The notes beneath the pieces were generated by a model. It searched no databases. It was not told where the DNA came from and saw only the letters and a list, made by a program, of their open reading frames with translations. Below, in pieces: positions 34,622 to 46,437 of a DNA stretch of 64,000 nucleotides. How positions within the stretch are numbered: the first letter of the stretch is position 1; each line of letters begins with the position of its first letter. The DNA comes from Limnoperna fortunei (Eukaryota; Mollusca; Bivalvia; Mytilida; Modiolidae), in assembly GCA_944474755.1 (NCBI GenBank), contig OX104124.1, positions 620,001-684,000 on the forward strand, read 5' to 3'. The translations under genes and the position numbers were made by a program.

Positions 34622-34815
34622 TAACATTCAACACTCAAAGAATCGGATTTATATGACTATTTAGTCTCTTACACAACACACTATTTTTAACATTTAATAC
34701 GCGAAGAATCAGATTTATATGACTATTTAGTCTCTTACACAACACAATATTTTAAACATTTAACACGCGAAAATCAGATTTATATGACTATTTAGTCTCT
34801 TACACAACACAATAA
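34622..34815. repeat. 66-bp tandem repeat, three copies
   Basis: ACATT(C/T)AA...CGCGAAGAATC, GATTTATATGACTATTTAGT and CTCTTACACAACACA repeat at 34624, 34690 and 34756. Confidence 0.93.
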
Positions 34816-36100
34816 CAAATAGAGTAGTCAGTAAATAAATCTTGACCAATGTTCATCATCAACCCCTCCAACAAGCGTAACGTTATATTTTGTTTCTTTT
34901 TTTAAACACAACTTGTCGTCTCCCTAAAATTTTTCATATCTAAACTTTCTTCGTCCAAGCCAGTTTATTTATTAACTTATTTTCTTATTTGTTCTTTACA
35001 TAGTTTGAGCTTTGGTGCCGATCAAATATTCTGCATCACAAACCGGCTTGGTAGATTATTGTTATTAAATTTACGATGGCCGACCTTGTGGGACATATCT
35101 TTAAAATAAGATCCTATAGTAGAAACAGACAAACGGTTTTTCTGGACAAAAAACGTTTTCATATATTTACATATATTATTCAGCAATGAAGACAGTTATC
35201 ATTTTTTGTGCCGAATGGAGTTCAAACATGGCTGCTAGTGTTGTTTATTCTTTCTAATTGGCTGAAACTTAAACCTACATGTTATTTTATGCAAAAACTT
35301 CTTAGCAAATTATTTGTATAAAAGTACAATTTAAAGTCCTCTTCAAAACATTGCAAGGAATATCCACCTAAAGGGTTCCTTTGCATGTCAGGTGAGCGCA
35401 GAAGGCTTTTGAGAGCCTCTGATATGTTTTTTTCAGTGTTTTCAATAAACCATTTTTACATCAACGAAGTTTACCACCATTGCCCCTCTTAACAATGCAG
35501 TGGTCATAGGGGCCTCAAATATATGCTTGGATTTAAAAACATATAGTAAGGTTGTGTAGCCGCTACAAAAGGATTTATATTCCGCCATAACAAAGAATAC
35601 AATTTTTTTCAGAATACAAGTCAAATTTAATAACAATACTGCAGCATTTTTTGTACAGCTTTGTAAAGTTTATTCACTTAACATTTTTTCCTAAGCACTA
35701 TTTGTTCGATGTGATATATGAAGTCTTCCTTCATCTCCAACACAAAAGACAAAAGTCGCCGATAAAACTCACTAACAATGGCGCCTTTTTCAGCTTCTGC
35801 TCGATCAACTTTAGACATATATAAGATATTCACCTTTCCTGGTAGAATGATAAATTAAGAGTTTCCAAAAAGTCCAAGCTTGTTATGGTTAGATGACATA
35901 AATATGAAAATTCTATGCAAAATTAATAAAGACTTTGCATTTGCAACTTTATTTCTGCATTGTGACTACTTTTTTGAGAAGAAAGATGTCATAAAAAATG
36001 GCGACGAACATCATGTTGATAAACATAAACGATTTTTAATAAAATGTCTAATTGGTAAGATACGGTTTCTTGCAAGAAATAGACACACACAAACATAAAA
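34816..36100. other. Non-coding DNA with an unassigned - strand ORF (35636-35442)
   Basis: The - strand frame ends ALLRGAMVVNFVDVKMVY and is not recognised. From about 35930 to 36110 the sequence is the inverted intron flank of the lectin signal exon copy. Confidence 0.3.
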
Positions 36101-36110
36101 AATATCTTAC

Positions 36111-36187
36111 CCTAAAAAGGATAACTGATTACCAAATACTAGTATGAAACCAGCACACTCCATAAAAACAGATAAACTTATAATCAT
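36111..36187 (-). pseudogene. Second copy of the lectin signal-peptide exon (open frame, altered phase)
   Basis: On the - strand, ATG at 36187-36185 opens MIISLSVFMECAGFILVFGN and then QLSFL before donor GTAAGA. It is clearly homologous to exon 1 of the lectin gene (MIISLSFFMRCAGFIIVFGN). A small insertion before the donor makes it 77 nt (phase 2) instead of 73 nt (phase 1). It therefore could not splice in frame to a phase-1 PAN exon, and no PAN or lectin exon is found downstream on this strand. The homology continues into the intron for about 180 bp. It is probably an orphan exon, but it could start a different transcript. Confidence 0.62.
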
Positions 36188-36599
36188 CTCTGCACGAAAT
36201 GCTACTTGTAAGTTGCATGTGTGTAGTTAAAACAACTATGCAAACGATACTTAAAATTATCATTAAAACACTATATTGCTCATTCATTATTCAATTGAAG
36301 TCTAGAATATGTAAATCAATCACTTTAGAAGCTTTTGAATTTTTCAAAGATGTCCATTAGACATCTATTGTTTAGTCTCGATGGGACAATATACATAAGC
36401 AATTAATATTGACACTAATAACTAATACCGAAAAGCAAGGAAACTTTCCAAAAGGCAATCCACATATCATTTTTCAAAAATCAGGCAAGTTTAGAATCAA
36501 AACATAATTCTATCACAACAACAAGGTATAATTATTCTATATTAAAGAAATGTTGAAAATACATAAGCATTAAACTACAAAGTGAATTATGTTGCTAAC

Positions 36600-37400
36600 A
36601 TTAGGAAATGAAGGTTATTACAAAATACGCAACACAAATGACTGTTACAAAAGACAATCCACAAATCAAAGTCCGAGAAACGGGCAAACTCCAGAACCAA
36701 CAACCTAACATACAGCAAATTAACGCATCACTGGTCCTGACTTTGTATAATCAATTCAAAATGAATGGTGGGTTAAACCAGATAAAATCCACAGCTTCCA
36801 TTACTGTAGAATGTGACTTCATTAGTTGATTAAAATGAATGGGTATCATCTACAACTAGTTAATAATAAGTTTATCCAACAATCATCGTATCACCTTCGC
36901 TGTAAAAGATGGTTACAAATAGGAAAAACTATTTGTAACCATCTTTTCCATACAGATAGAATATTTTTCGGATATGAAGTAGTATACACAGTAAAATTTA
37001 TTATAGGCGCGGACGAGCCGTTTTTTCTTGAAACCTTGGTTTATAAATTTATCCCGAAGAAATAAGTGACGTTTGCAAAAGTCAGTATATTCACTGCAAG
37101 CTCTTTCATACTTAATCAATTGAGAAATATAGACATCGTATGCAGGAGAAGCTGAAATATTGCTGCATAGGTGAGGAAATGTATAATTTTAAAATTAAAA
37201 TCGTCTCGTTTGTCGTAAATTATTGTGCACAGATGACCGTTGGTGTCTCTTCGAGGTGTAAGTCTAAAAATAATGAAGCTGTTTTTGTGGTTTCCTTGAA
37301 TTCTAGTTCTGAAGTATATATTAACGGATGCCACTCAGCAAATGTAGAGTTGTTAATTGAAAGGACATTGAAGGCATCTTTTTTATTAGCTTATGAAAGT
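36600..37400 (-). mobile_element. RT-B retroelement fragment (RT C-terminal region plus tail)
   Basis: Two - strand frames join by a frameshift: DTNGHLCTIIYDKRDDFNFK, then IKYERACSEYTDFCKRHLFL and FKKKRLVRAYNKFYCVY. This is the same protein region as RT-A, but a distinct family. The tail (GACAATCCACAAATCAAAGTCC, CTGGTCCTGAC, GGTGGGTTAAACCAG) matches fragments at 46955, 51730 and 59480. A perfect hairpin lies at 36904-36947. Confidence 0.72.
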
Positions 37401-38860
37401 TGACGTTGGCTAAGTTAATAATATTAACAATATTTAATGGGATAAATGAACGTACAACAAAAACCACATGAAAAAATAATCGGATAAACTTAGTGTAAGT
37501 ATTAAGTGATAAGTAATGTCAAGATATATATCAAGGCCGGAAAAAACCACGGGTAAACAAAATAGTGAAAAACAACAAAACAAACATTCACAAACGAACA
37601 TATTGAGTAGAGTAAACCTTGTAAAAAAACGATCGATTGTTCGTTGAAGTACACACGTTTATTTATTAGTTTTATGTCTTTTTATGGTGATGTCGTAATA
37701 AAAATATATAATCTACTGTGTCAGGAATTGAAGAGCAAACGCTAACCGTGTACGTTTATTCCGAAATACATGACATGAAAAGTGATATTTAAATACAGTT
37801 ATTGGTGTCAATAATCGGAAATACTAGAAATATATAGTTACTTTATTATTATTATTATTGTTATTATTATTATTAATAGTTGTAGTAGTAGTAGTAGTAG
37901 TAGTAAGTGATTACGGTACATGCTAAGTGGCATCGGGGTTATACATGTAGACAGGAACAATTAATACCTCAATTAAATGAGGTAATGTAAATATATGTTT
38001 TTTGGTGAGTGTTGTAACTTAACTAGATTACACATTAAATAAATGTGCGAACACGCAACTGACCTTTAAAATAAATTAAATTTAACTATTTCATTTTATT
38101 TTCCACCCTTTTGCAGATTCATAGTTAGCTGTAACCCCTTTACTATGCAATTTTCATGTTACTCACGCCATGTTTCAAAATTACGTAGACAATTGACAAT
38201 GCAACTTAATTCCTTGGGGACTTACTATATGGTTATCTTTATAATCAAACTTATCAAAAGAAAACGCAAGAAGACCAGAGGATGTGTGTTTAGACAGCAA
38301 ACACTTGTGATGTCACAAAAAGCATATAATCTACACGTGTCGGGTATTGAAGTACATATAAGGTCAACGTTTGTTTTGAAATACATAACATGGAACTATA
38401 AATAAACGTATATACTTTCAACGCACAAATGATTGTTTTTGATTGTTTCTTAATATAGGTTGTCTTACTCAATATGTTTGTGTCTATTTTGTTGTTGTCC
38501 ACTCTTTTGTGTTTAACCATGGTTTTGTCTGTCCTTGACTTATCACTTTATGATTACTACTAAGTTTCTTCGATTCTAATTTCTTATGTTTAATTTATGC
38601 GTTATTTTATCCCTTTAAACATGTCACGATTATTAAGTAATACAACTTCAACCTTGATAACCGAATACAAAGAATGCCTTCCTAATTAATACCCTTTGTA
38701 ATTTAATGCTGATGTATTTTAAACATTTCTTTATACCCGGAAATTTCCGGAAATGCAACTTTCTACGCATCTTGCGTCTAATATGGCAATAATGTGACGT
38801 AACATGTGTAATGCCGGTTATGTCCACACTGGCTGTAAACTTCTCAGATAATTTGGTCGC
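37401..38860. repeat. Spacer with a diverged direct repeat (37690-37800 and 38310-38405)
   Basis: TGATGTC...ATATAATCTAC..GTGTC(A/G)GG(A/T)ATTGAAG...GAAATACAT recurs about 620 bp apart. Between them is a (TTA)n-(TAG)n compound microsatellite (37843-37905). A + strand frame at 38145-38405 has a hydrophobic stretch followed by KRKRKKTRG but no recognised family. The words TGCCGGTTATGTCCACACTGG at 38812 recur at 48458. Confidence 0.45.
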
Positions 38861-38861
38861 A

Positions 38862-38990
38862 TTAGAGGCAAGCACAGCTTACTTGCCCGGAGCAAGTTAG
38901 CGCACCCATGGTTTATATTGGTTTTGGTTTACTTTCTTTCTGGTTTTGTGTTTTTAAGTTTTGTGTTTTTTTATAATGTTTATAAAACTT
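38862..38990 (+). mobile_element. RT-A 3' tail fragment
   Basis: TTAGAGGCAAGCACAGCTTA, CACCCATGGTTTATATTGG and TTTCTTTCTGGTTTTGTG match the tail at 24400-24520. Confidence 0.6.
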
Positions 38991-39504
38991 AATTTAAACA
39001 GGCACAATAAAAAAAGTCTTTCACCTGCTCCCCCTTTTTGTTATTGGTCAATGCGTTAGCAACCAATAACAAAACGGTAAATAAGTGAAAAATTGAATTT
39101 TAATCAGATTGAAAAAGTGAGTTATAAGTCTATCCAGTCTACTATAGTTGGCAATCAATATTTTTACGTTAAGTACAACTGTCCCCGTTTACAAAGTAAA
39201 AAGGCTTGTACAACTGTATTGTACCTTTATAATTTTCACACATTATTGTGTTCTAATTGTATTTTTATATGATTAAAACCAAAAAATCTGTTCTTTTAGG
39301 AGGTAGCTCTTTTTCAGTTTCTCCATTTTGTTAATAATGTTATGATGTTATTGTTAAATCTTAACTGTATATTTTTCAGAAGCAAGACACAGAATTATCA
39401 ATCCTGGAATTATAGCCACTGGCTTGCAGAACCAACACATATATAAAGTTGGGAATACTTGAAATCACTGTCTCTGACTCATTTTTGGACCAGAAAATGT
39501 ATGT
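38991..39504. other. Non-coding DNA; nothing recognised
   Basis: AT-rich. Contains the inverted pair TTTTTGTTATTGGT/ACCAATAACAAAA at 39033-39074, a short hairpin. Confidence 0.35.
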
Positions 39505-39640
39505 GTTTGTTTGAATGGTGTTCAACGCCACCTACAACAATTTTTCATATCTCATAGCGTTCAGTTTTTATTGGAGGAGGATGCTGGAGTAGCAAATTAG
39601 CACTGAAAGTCTAACCTTCAAGCTCAGTGTACCAGAAAAT
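39505..39640 (-). mobile_element. tRNA-type SINE fragment
   Basis: TGTTTGAATGGTGTTCAACGCC and CAACAATTTTTCATATCTC are the inverted tail and core of the SINE family. The head is missing. Confidence 0.55.
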
Positions 39641-39764
39641 TTAAAGGTGTGACATTATTACCATGCCCAATAGTGACAGCACCCTTTTTTCTTGAATTTA
39701 TCTTTATGGCATTAATGAAATAAAAATGATCTATAGTATAATTGTATACAATTACAAGAATGGT

Positions 39765-40025
39765 TGGTTGGTTTGTTCAATTTTTTTATCGCCACTCAGC
39801 AATATTTCAGCTATATCATTGCGCCCAGTTTAAATTGGGGAGGAAGCTTTAGTACCTGGAGATATACCAGACATTGGGTATGAACATTAGCAATCCTTCT
39901 CAATTAGGATAGGAATCGACCGCACCCTGCCATTATTGAGATTTGATACCGCAATATCACGGAAGACAGACCACGTGATCAATAGTAAACGAACTATCTA
40001 AACCACTCGGCCACTGAGGCTCCCG
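39765..40025 (-). mobile_element. Full-length tRNA-type SINE
   Basis: On the - strand it starts GGGAGCCTCAGTGGCCGAGT (A-box region) followed by TTCGTTTACTATTGATCACG. It contains a body with AGGATTGCTAATG and ends AGCTGAAATATTGCTGAGTG and GGCGATAAAAAAATTGAACA. Confidence 0.75.
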
Positions 40026-40400
40026 GGGAAGGTTGGAGTTGTTTTGTTATGCAAAAGCTGTTTTGGAGGACATTATGGATTGTTATGCCCCCGCGACGAT
40101 GAGTCCGGTGGGGGGGGGGCTTATTCATTTACCCTTGTATTGAAATATTTTAACACATTACCTGAGCTAGTGTTATCCTTTTGTAGGTAGACATTGAATG
40201 TACACATAACTTTTCAAGTTAATAATTTGATATTATTTTATCTCGTTGACCCAGACAATCGTGCATCAAGTAAGGTAAAAACATATTATACTATAGAAAA
40301 CTTCACCAAGATTAATATTGAAGGGATATCGACCGCATGCACATCTTTAAAATATTTAAAGTTTCTTAATTGCGTTATCTACATATTCTAAACTTCAGTT
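40026..40400. other. Non-coding DNA; nothing recognised
   Basis: Contains a G9 run near 40112. No domain was recognised. Confidence 0.35.
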
Positions 40401-40850
40401 GAATAATAAATGAGCCATATAGAGATTTGATAATAATTTTAAGATTTGTTTTAACTACAAATAATCACGTAACTTTAAACATCATTTGGTGAAAGGAGGA
40501 TTAAAAGTTTACTTGTTTCTGTTAGTTGTGCTGGTTTCATACTAGTAATTAGTAATCAGTTCTGTTCAGGTAAGCTTTTTATGGCTAGATATTTTATTTT
40601 ATTGTGTTTGTGTGTCTTTTTCTTGCGCAAAACCTTATGATACACTTAGACATTATATGAAACAAATCATTTATATTTATTATGTTTATCGAGATGATGT
40701 GCATCGAAATTAAAGGACATCTTTCTTCTCTTAAAAATAGTAGTCACAATGCAGAAATAAAGTCGCTAATTCATTCTTTATAACTTTTAAATAACATTTT
40801 CATGTTGATGTCAGCTAACCGTATCGACCTTGGACTTAATTATAACTCTT
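40400..40850 (+). pseudogene. Third, decayed copy of lectin exon 1 and its intron
   Basis: Homologous to 50905-51350. The shared stretches include AATAAATGAGCCATATAGAG, TGTGCTGGTTTCAT, AGTAATCAGTTCTGTTCAG and the donor GTAAGC at 40568. The start codon is lost and a stop (TAG) lies inside the hydrophobic segment. The copy then joins an RT-A fragment. Confidence 0.72.
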
Positions 40851-41135
40851 ACAATTGGGTACAACAAACCCTTGTTTAAAAACTTTAGGATCTGGAATAA
40901 CGTATATGTTGCGAAATGCATACACCATATTTTGAATAATTTCAATCTAGCTAGTGTATTTTGAATGCAAGTTCTGGGCCAGTGCACATCACATGCATCA
41001 GGACAATCGTTTGTATAACAATCCTTCAATAGTAGCGATAGTTGTTTGATTTAATGGTGTTTAACGCCACTTTCAACAATGTTTAAGCTGTATTCTGGAT
41101 TGTATTGATGGACAAGGCAAGAGTATCGACCTTTG
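40851..41135 (-). mobile_element. Composite RT-A plus SINE fragment
   Basis: RT-A C-terminal piece (GGTACAACAAACCCTTGTTT, CTGGAATAACGTATA), then a linker with TTTTGAATGCAAGTTC and GGGCCAGTGCACATCAC, then an inverted SINE tail (ATGGTGTTTAACGCCACTTT). The same three-part order occurs at 52525-52925. Confidence 0.6.
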
Positions 41136-41139
41136 GTAG

Positions 41140-42380
41140 AAGAAAATGTTTAAAGAAATGACAATTTATTGAACATTAATGACAAATGAGACATACAAAC
41201 AACATGTTTACAGTCGCTTTACTTATTGTTTGATGAAAAAATGTTCAAAGCAAAGATATCAAAAACAGTGCAAATATAAATTTCATTAGTCAAAAAATAA
41301 GTTTGATCGCATACTTCAATTTCATGAACTTTCAAATGTGTTAAACGCAAAATGGTCAGTAAGTCGTGTAACCACCACTCTTTTGGTACAGTTCATTAAC
41401 TCTTCTCCTCATGTTGTTGACTAAACAGCGAAGTGTAGCATGTGGTAATTTCTGCCATTCATTTTGTTGGTCATTTTGGCAAGCAGGTGCTCTGTTATTG
41501 ATTTTACGGCCAATGATATCCCGCAAATGTACAATTGGATTGATATCGGGTGACATGGATGGCCATAGAAGATGCTCAATAGCTTCCCTTTCGATAACAT
41601 CACGTACAGTTGCAGCTCGGTGAGGTCTTGCGTGGACATCCATAAAGATGGGTCTGTTGTCCAAATGTGGCACAATAATAGCGTTAATGACGTCATTTCG
41701 ATATTTCTGCCCTGTCATTGTCCCATCAACCATCGTATGAAAAGCCTCCCCACACTGTAACGCCACCACCGCCAAAATCAGTAGTGTCTAGGATGTTCTT
41801 CTGGTTGTAAAACGTGCCTCGTTGTCTCCAAACGCACATGCGCCCATCAATATGACGAAGAAGGAATCTGCTGTCGTCGGTCCAGTTTACTCGTCGCCAG
41901 CTTAGAATATTACAATGGCGGTGATATCGTGCCCACTCTAAACGTGCTTGGCGATGCCTCTTGGTCAACAGTGGCAGTTTCAAAGGACGACGTGCCCTCA
42001 ACCTTGCATTGTTTAGGCACCTGCTAACTATTCTAACGGCGACTCTGGTTGCTATATTCCAATCGTCACGAAGATATCTTTCAGTGGCAAACGGTTGGCG
42101 TTTGGCTACACGAACGAGTGCTCTATCCTCCCTTTCAGAAATTTTTTGGTGGTCGACCTGACCTAGAACGTTCCTGGATAGTTCCATCATCTTGATGAAG
42201 TTTCAGAAGCGGGATACAATACTAAAGTGAATGCCAAAGTATTGTGCTATCTAAAGCAGGCTCTGTCCACTAATATTCATTCCAACGATCTGCCACTTCT
42301 TCGTTTCACTTAATGTCCGTCTAGTCATTGTAAAAATGTAAAGATGAAGTCTACAAAGACCAGGAGATGAACACTAAATC
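41140..42380 (-). mobile_element. Tc1-like DNA transposon, inactivated
   Basis: Contains the transposase pseudogene at 42328-41356. The left (3') flank AAAGAAATGACAATTTATTG to about 41340 is repeated at 48025-48200, where a fuller end is preserved. Clear terminal inverted repeats were not found on both sides of this copy. Confidence 0.7.
41356..42328 (-). pseudogene. Tc1-family transposase, frameshifted, catalytic Glu lost
   Basis: Start at 42328 on the - strand: MTRRTLSETKKWQIVGMN with SGQSLL, stop, IAQYFG as the first HTH (one stop and a frameshift). Then ISEREDRALVRVAKRQPFA, and LRARRPLKLPLLTKRHRQAR (second HTH). NWTDDSRFLL carries the first catalytic Asp, and DTTDFGGGGVTVWGG is the conserved block. 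After a frameshift near 41750, HTMVDGTMTGQKYRNDV, then FMDVHARPHRA (second Asp, usually QDNARPHTA). Finally WPSMSPDINPIVHLRDIIGR, where the NPIE Glu of the DDE triad is Val. Length is close to the usual 330-340 residues. Confidence 0.88.
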
Positions 42381-42779
42381 ATTAAGGAAAACAAGGTTTT
42401 TAGGCGTGCTCGACTACCGTAAGACAAACTGGTTTTGCTATTTAAAGATTTACCTGAGGAGTTAATTAAAGTAACTTTCCCGTGCTCGAATGATGGCTTT
42501 AGTACATAAATAACACAAAGTTAATATTCATTCAGATTTTCGAAATTATAAAAAAAAAATGTATACGTTTCTGAACTTATTGCGAGGTGAATAATTGAGA
42601 AGACAATGATTTTTTGTACATTAAACATAATGGTCCTCACTGTATTGCTTTACATTTATTGTTGAAGAAATAAACATCAATCTTTTAGTCAGCAATCTCT
42701 GGCATACAAAACTACTCAGAAACACATCCTGAGACACTTGCCATCCTTTGTTTACTGCGGAATTACATTGTCACCTGTC
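42381..42779. other. Non-coding DNA; nothing recognised
   Basis: AT-rich with no recognised feature. Confidence 0.35.
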
Positions 42780-43075
42780 CATAATGTTTGCAAATTAAGA
42801 CCGAAGGCTGTAAAAATACACGAGATCGTATTTGTTTTGATATTTATAGATAACTTACGTTTTTTAACGCAATGCATTTTCTCGTCCGTATCTCATGGAA
42901 GGGGGAGAACCCTAAGATGATTTGACGAGAAAATACATCGGGTTTTAAAAAACGTAGGTATTTTGCTTATCGCTGTTTGTAACATTGTGACGTCATGGTG
43001 CTTACTGAAAGACGCCTAGACAACGAGGTGAGATAGGCCCATCTCACATAAGTAGAGTAAAATGGAATAATGGGG
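42780..43075. mobile_element. Palindromic MITE, family copy 2
   Basis: GCATTTTCTCGTCCGTATCTC and TGACGAGAAAATACATCGGG form the stem. The right flank TTATCGCTGTTTGTAACATT, GTGACGTCA and AGGCCCATCTCAC match 9190-9475. The left flank AAGACCGAAGG and GAGATCGTATTT match 54118-54155. Confidence 0.65.
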
Positions 43076-43347
43076 TACAAATCAAAACAAAGGTAATTTA
43101 GCTTAATAACATTTAATACAGTTTTATATAAAAAAATTACTTCTTTTGCACGCGAAACTAATTGTCACAAAAGATACTGCATGGCAGATAAGCCATTCAT
43201 AGCAATTACTTATTAGTCTATACACCGGACACATTTCAATATTAGAAATATTGGGATAAGTAATATTGCAGCATATTATCATAAACTGATAATGAGCTAT
43301 TATACGATATTTACACACATTGTCTATGATTTTGTAAGTTCGAATTG

Positions 43348-43490
43348 TTTAAGAAATAAATTATTGCGAGCCCAATAGCAATAATCTATTTTGATTCTAA
43401 TATGTGTAGCAAAAATTTTGAGGCGGATTAAAGAGGATGCTTTCAATGGTAATATTGTTTTTTAAAACTAACAAGATATATCCCAAATTT
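43348..43490. repeat. Dispersed repeat, paralogue of 2697-2945 without the MITE
   Basis: GTTTAAGAAATAAATTATTG, AATAATCTATTTTGATTC and GGATGCTTTCAATGGTAATA match 2697-2945. Serves as the empty site for the element at 2721. Confidence 0.7.
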
Positions 43491-44200
43491 ATGGTTTTCT
43501 AAGGAGATGTTGGAAATATCTGATGTAATTTTAACACATAGAAACTTTGCAATTGTAAAATTCTTTATTTTGGCAATAGTCAATGATTTAGTTCTTCATT
43601 ATTGATTGCTTTTTTTCTGGATATGGTGGGGACATTACACTTTTATGTAAGGAAACTCATTTTCCATGTCTGTTCCCAAGCAGACAGTTTATCATGGTCT
43701 TGCTGAAGATGAATTGCGCAATAATCAAAATATGGTGAGGTATACAATGGTATCATCCGCCAATTACCTGGTTTTGAATCTAATAGTTTATAGATGTCGT
43801 TAATTTAAAAAAGAAACAGACTGGGTCCCTGTACTGAGACCCGACTCCACTGATATTGGGTTTAAAGTTTTACTTTAAAAACACAACTGACTGACCTATG
43901 TTATGAAGGAACCCCTCAATCCATCTGCTGGTTTTGCCTCTTTTTTCATAGTGATCCATTTTGAGGATAAGTAAGCTTTGGCTGACTTATCAAAAGCTTT
44001 GCTAGTCTATAATTAAACAACCAATCTGCTTTCCACCGTTGACGTGTTACATAATAAACTCAACAAGATGGGTAATACAGTAGAGTGCCTTACGAAATCC
44101 GTGCTGAAATAATTCAAAGATACTGTGGTTCTCAGCATTACACATTATTTAAATAGTTGTGATGTGCTCCATCAGTTCCATTATCTTTCAAACAAGCACT
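43491..44200. other. Non-coding DNA, possible decayed RT sequence at 43650-44150
   Basis: The strand has higher complexity (for example GACTGGGTCCCTGTACTGAG) and may be a very old retroelement relic. I could not recover a motif-bearing frame. Confidence 0.25.
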
Positions 44201-44964
44201 ACTGGCTGAAAAAATAACTGTAAAACCAGTTGCAGTCGTTTTTCGTCTGTCACTGACTGAGGTTGACTGCAAATGACTGCAAAAATATCTGTAAAAGACT
44301 GCAAACGTTATGTCAGACAATATCTTTTACTGTGACAGTCATTTGATGCCTGTCACATACATATTTTGTCCGTCACAGACATTTTTCCGTTGGCGCAGTC
44401 AAAATTTGTCTGTTACAACGGCGTATCCGTTCCTTTATTCAAATATATAATGATTTATTTCGTTTAATGATGTAAAAACCTTATACACTTTGATAGAATA
44501 AACGAAAAACCCTACCATGCACGCTGGAGAAACCATGCTCCAGTGCTACTAGCTGGCTGAATATGTATTGGCCCTGGTATTGATTCCAGGTTGGCTGCAC
44601 AGGTCCCGAGATCCGTAGGGTCAATACGACTGACCGATAATCGATAAAAAGCCAATACAGATGCCAGTTCGTAACAATTTTATTTAAATAAAGCAAAATT
44701 CGTATGGCTAGCCTGTATGAACAGTCTGTATGACTAGCCAGTCTAACAGGTGCTGAAAGGAGTCACGAAATAGCTTAGTGGTCCAGAAGACCGGAGATAA
44801 GATCGTATCGGGTAATACAACTTTCCATATGGCCCTGCTGTCCGAACGATAAAAATGTATTAACCTTTTTCTATTAGTACAGTGATCAAATATTAATCAT
44901 CCCAATATTAATAAATTATTTAATAATACATGTATATGTTCTACAATAGAAAAACTATTTACGT

Positions 44965-45040
44965 TTAACCATATACTAACGATGTACGAACAATGCACGA
45001 ACGTCGTACGAACGATAAATGATCGATGTAAGAACAGTGT
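44965..45040. repeat. CGATGTACG-array fragment
   Basis: ACGATGTACGAACAATGCAC and GAACGTCGTACGAACG units without the CAGTCC terminus. Confidence 0.55.
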
Positions 45041-46175
45041 TAGCACGCAAATTTGCAAATAAAGTCGTACAACATTTGGGGAAAGCTTTTGCAAAGGAGA
45101 CGATTTGCGTATTTGTTTTAGAAACCATAAACTTTAACAGTGTGTTGCCTAAAATTTCCGTTTTCTTTTCACATAGACGCCGAAACGGCCAAAACACAGT
45201 TATATTTGTATATACTATATACTATACTTACAACTGCTCACTGGACATATATCGAATGATTTTTCTCGAATACATGTCAACTTTGTACGATAGTACGAAA
45301 CCGCGCACTCGATTCAGTTTAATTCGATAAATTGTTTCCATTACTTTGCCTTTTTGTTGTATGATTTTAGAGTCAATGTAGACAATCAAAAATAAACACC
45401 TTTAAAATTTAGTGTTTGTCTTTAGAACAAACGTTGTTGAAGTTTACTTACAAGACAACCATACAATATATAACTGTAAATGTATTTGGGTCCGTAGAAA
45501 TATCGCAAACTACTAGTTAGTGCACTATCAATGAGAAAAGTGCACTAATAACATGAAGGATAACAGTAATCACAACAAACAACACACAATTTCAAAGAAT
45601 AATGCATAAATATAGTTTTTACCAAATTGTGTTTTTTTTTAAAATTTTTTTTGTAGTTTTAGACATATTTGCATTTTTATCGGCACGTGTCAATTTTAGA
45701 ATTGTTAATCACAGGTCACCTGTGTATTGTTTTCACTCAAACGAGGATTAAAAACAAACAGAACTGCACTAACTACATAAAAGAAAGTAACAATTTATTA
45801 CATTATAATATTACGCAATATTAGAACTTGATCTGGATTAACGTTAAACATCGAATGATGTTTAATACACGTGAACTTTGACCAGTGAGGCCGTATTATA
45901 TGTAACACAATTAACAACCGGTGTCCTTCTTTAAATCGGAAGCTCCCCGTGGACATCAACAAATTTATTATGTTTACTGAATTACCTGATATTTTAAACA
46001 ATAGACAACAAACATTATTTGAAATTTGTTAAATATTGTATTTAAAATAGCTAACATATTTATACTAACTATTATTCTAATATAATTTTCGACATAACTT
46101 AATAAATAAGCGATGTCATCATATTTTGTTTAAATTATTTGCAGAAAATTATATTACCAAAGTGTAGAAGATTAT

Positions 46176-46437
46176 CAAATTTCCAATACATGATTTTTTG
46201 TTGAATTCCGAATATTTTCATAAAATAATTTGACATTTAGAAAATCAATCCAACGGTGTAACAACAATAAAAAATAATAATTACCATGCGTTAAAACATA
46301 TGTAATCGTAAAATGTTCGAGCGCACAATTTCCAAATAGAGATTTGTTTGGGTTTAATTCCGAATATTTTCATAAAACAAATTAAAATTTAAAATTTTAA
46401 TCGGCCGCTGTTAATAAATTAACAATAACAATTACCA
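46176..46437. repeat. Tandem duplication, period about 155 bp
   Basis: AATTCCGAATATTTTCATAA at 46205 and about 46360, and AATTACCATG at about 46280 and 46432. Confidence 0.75.
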
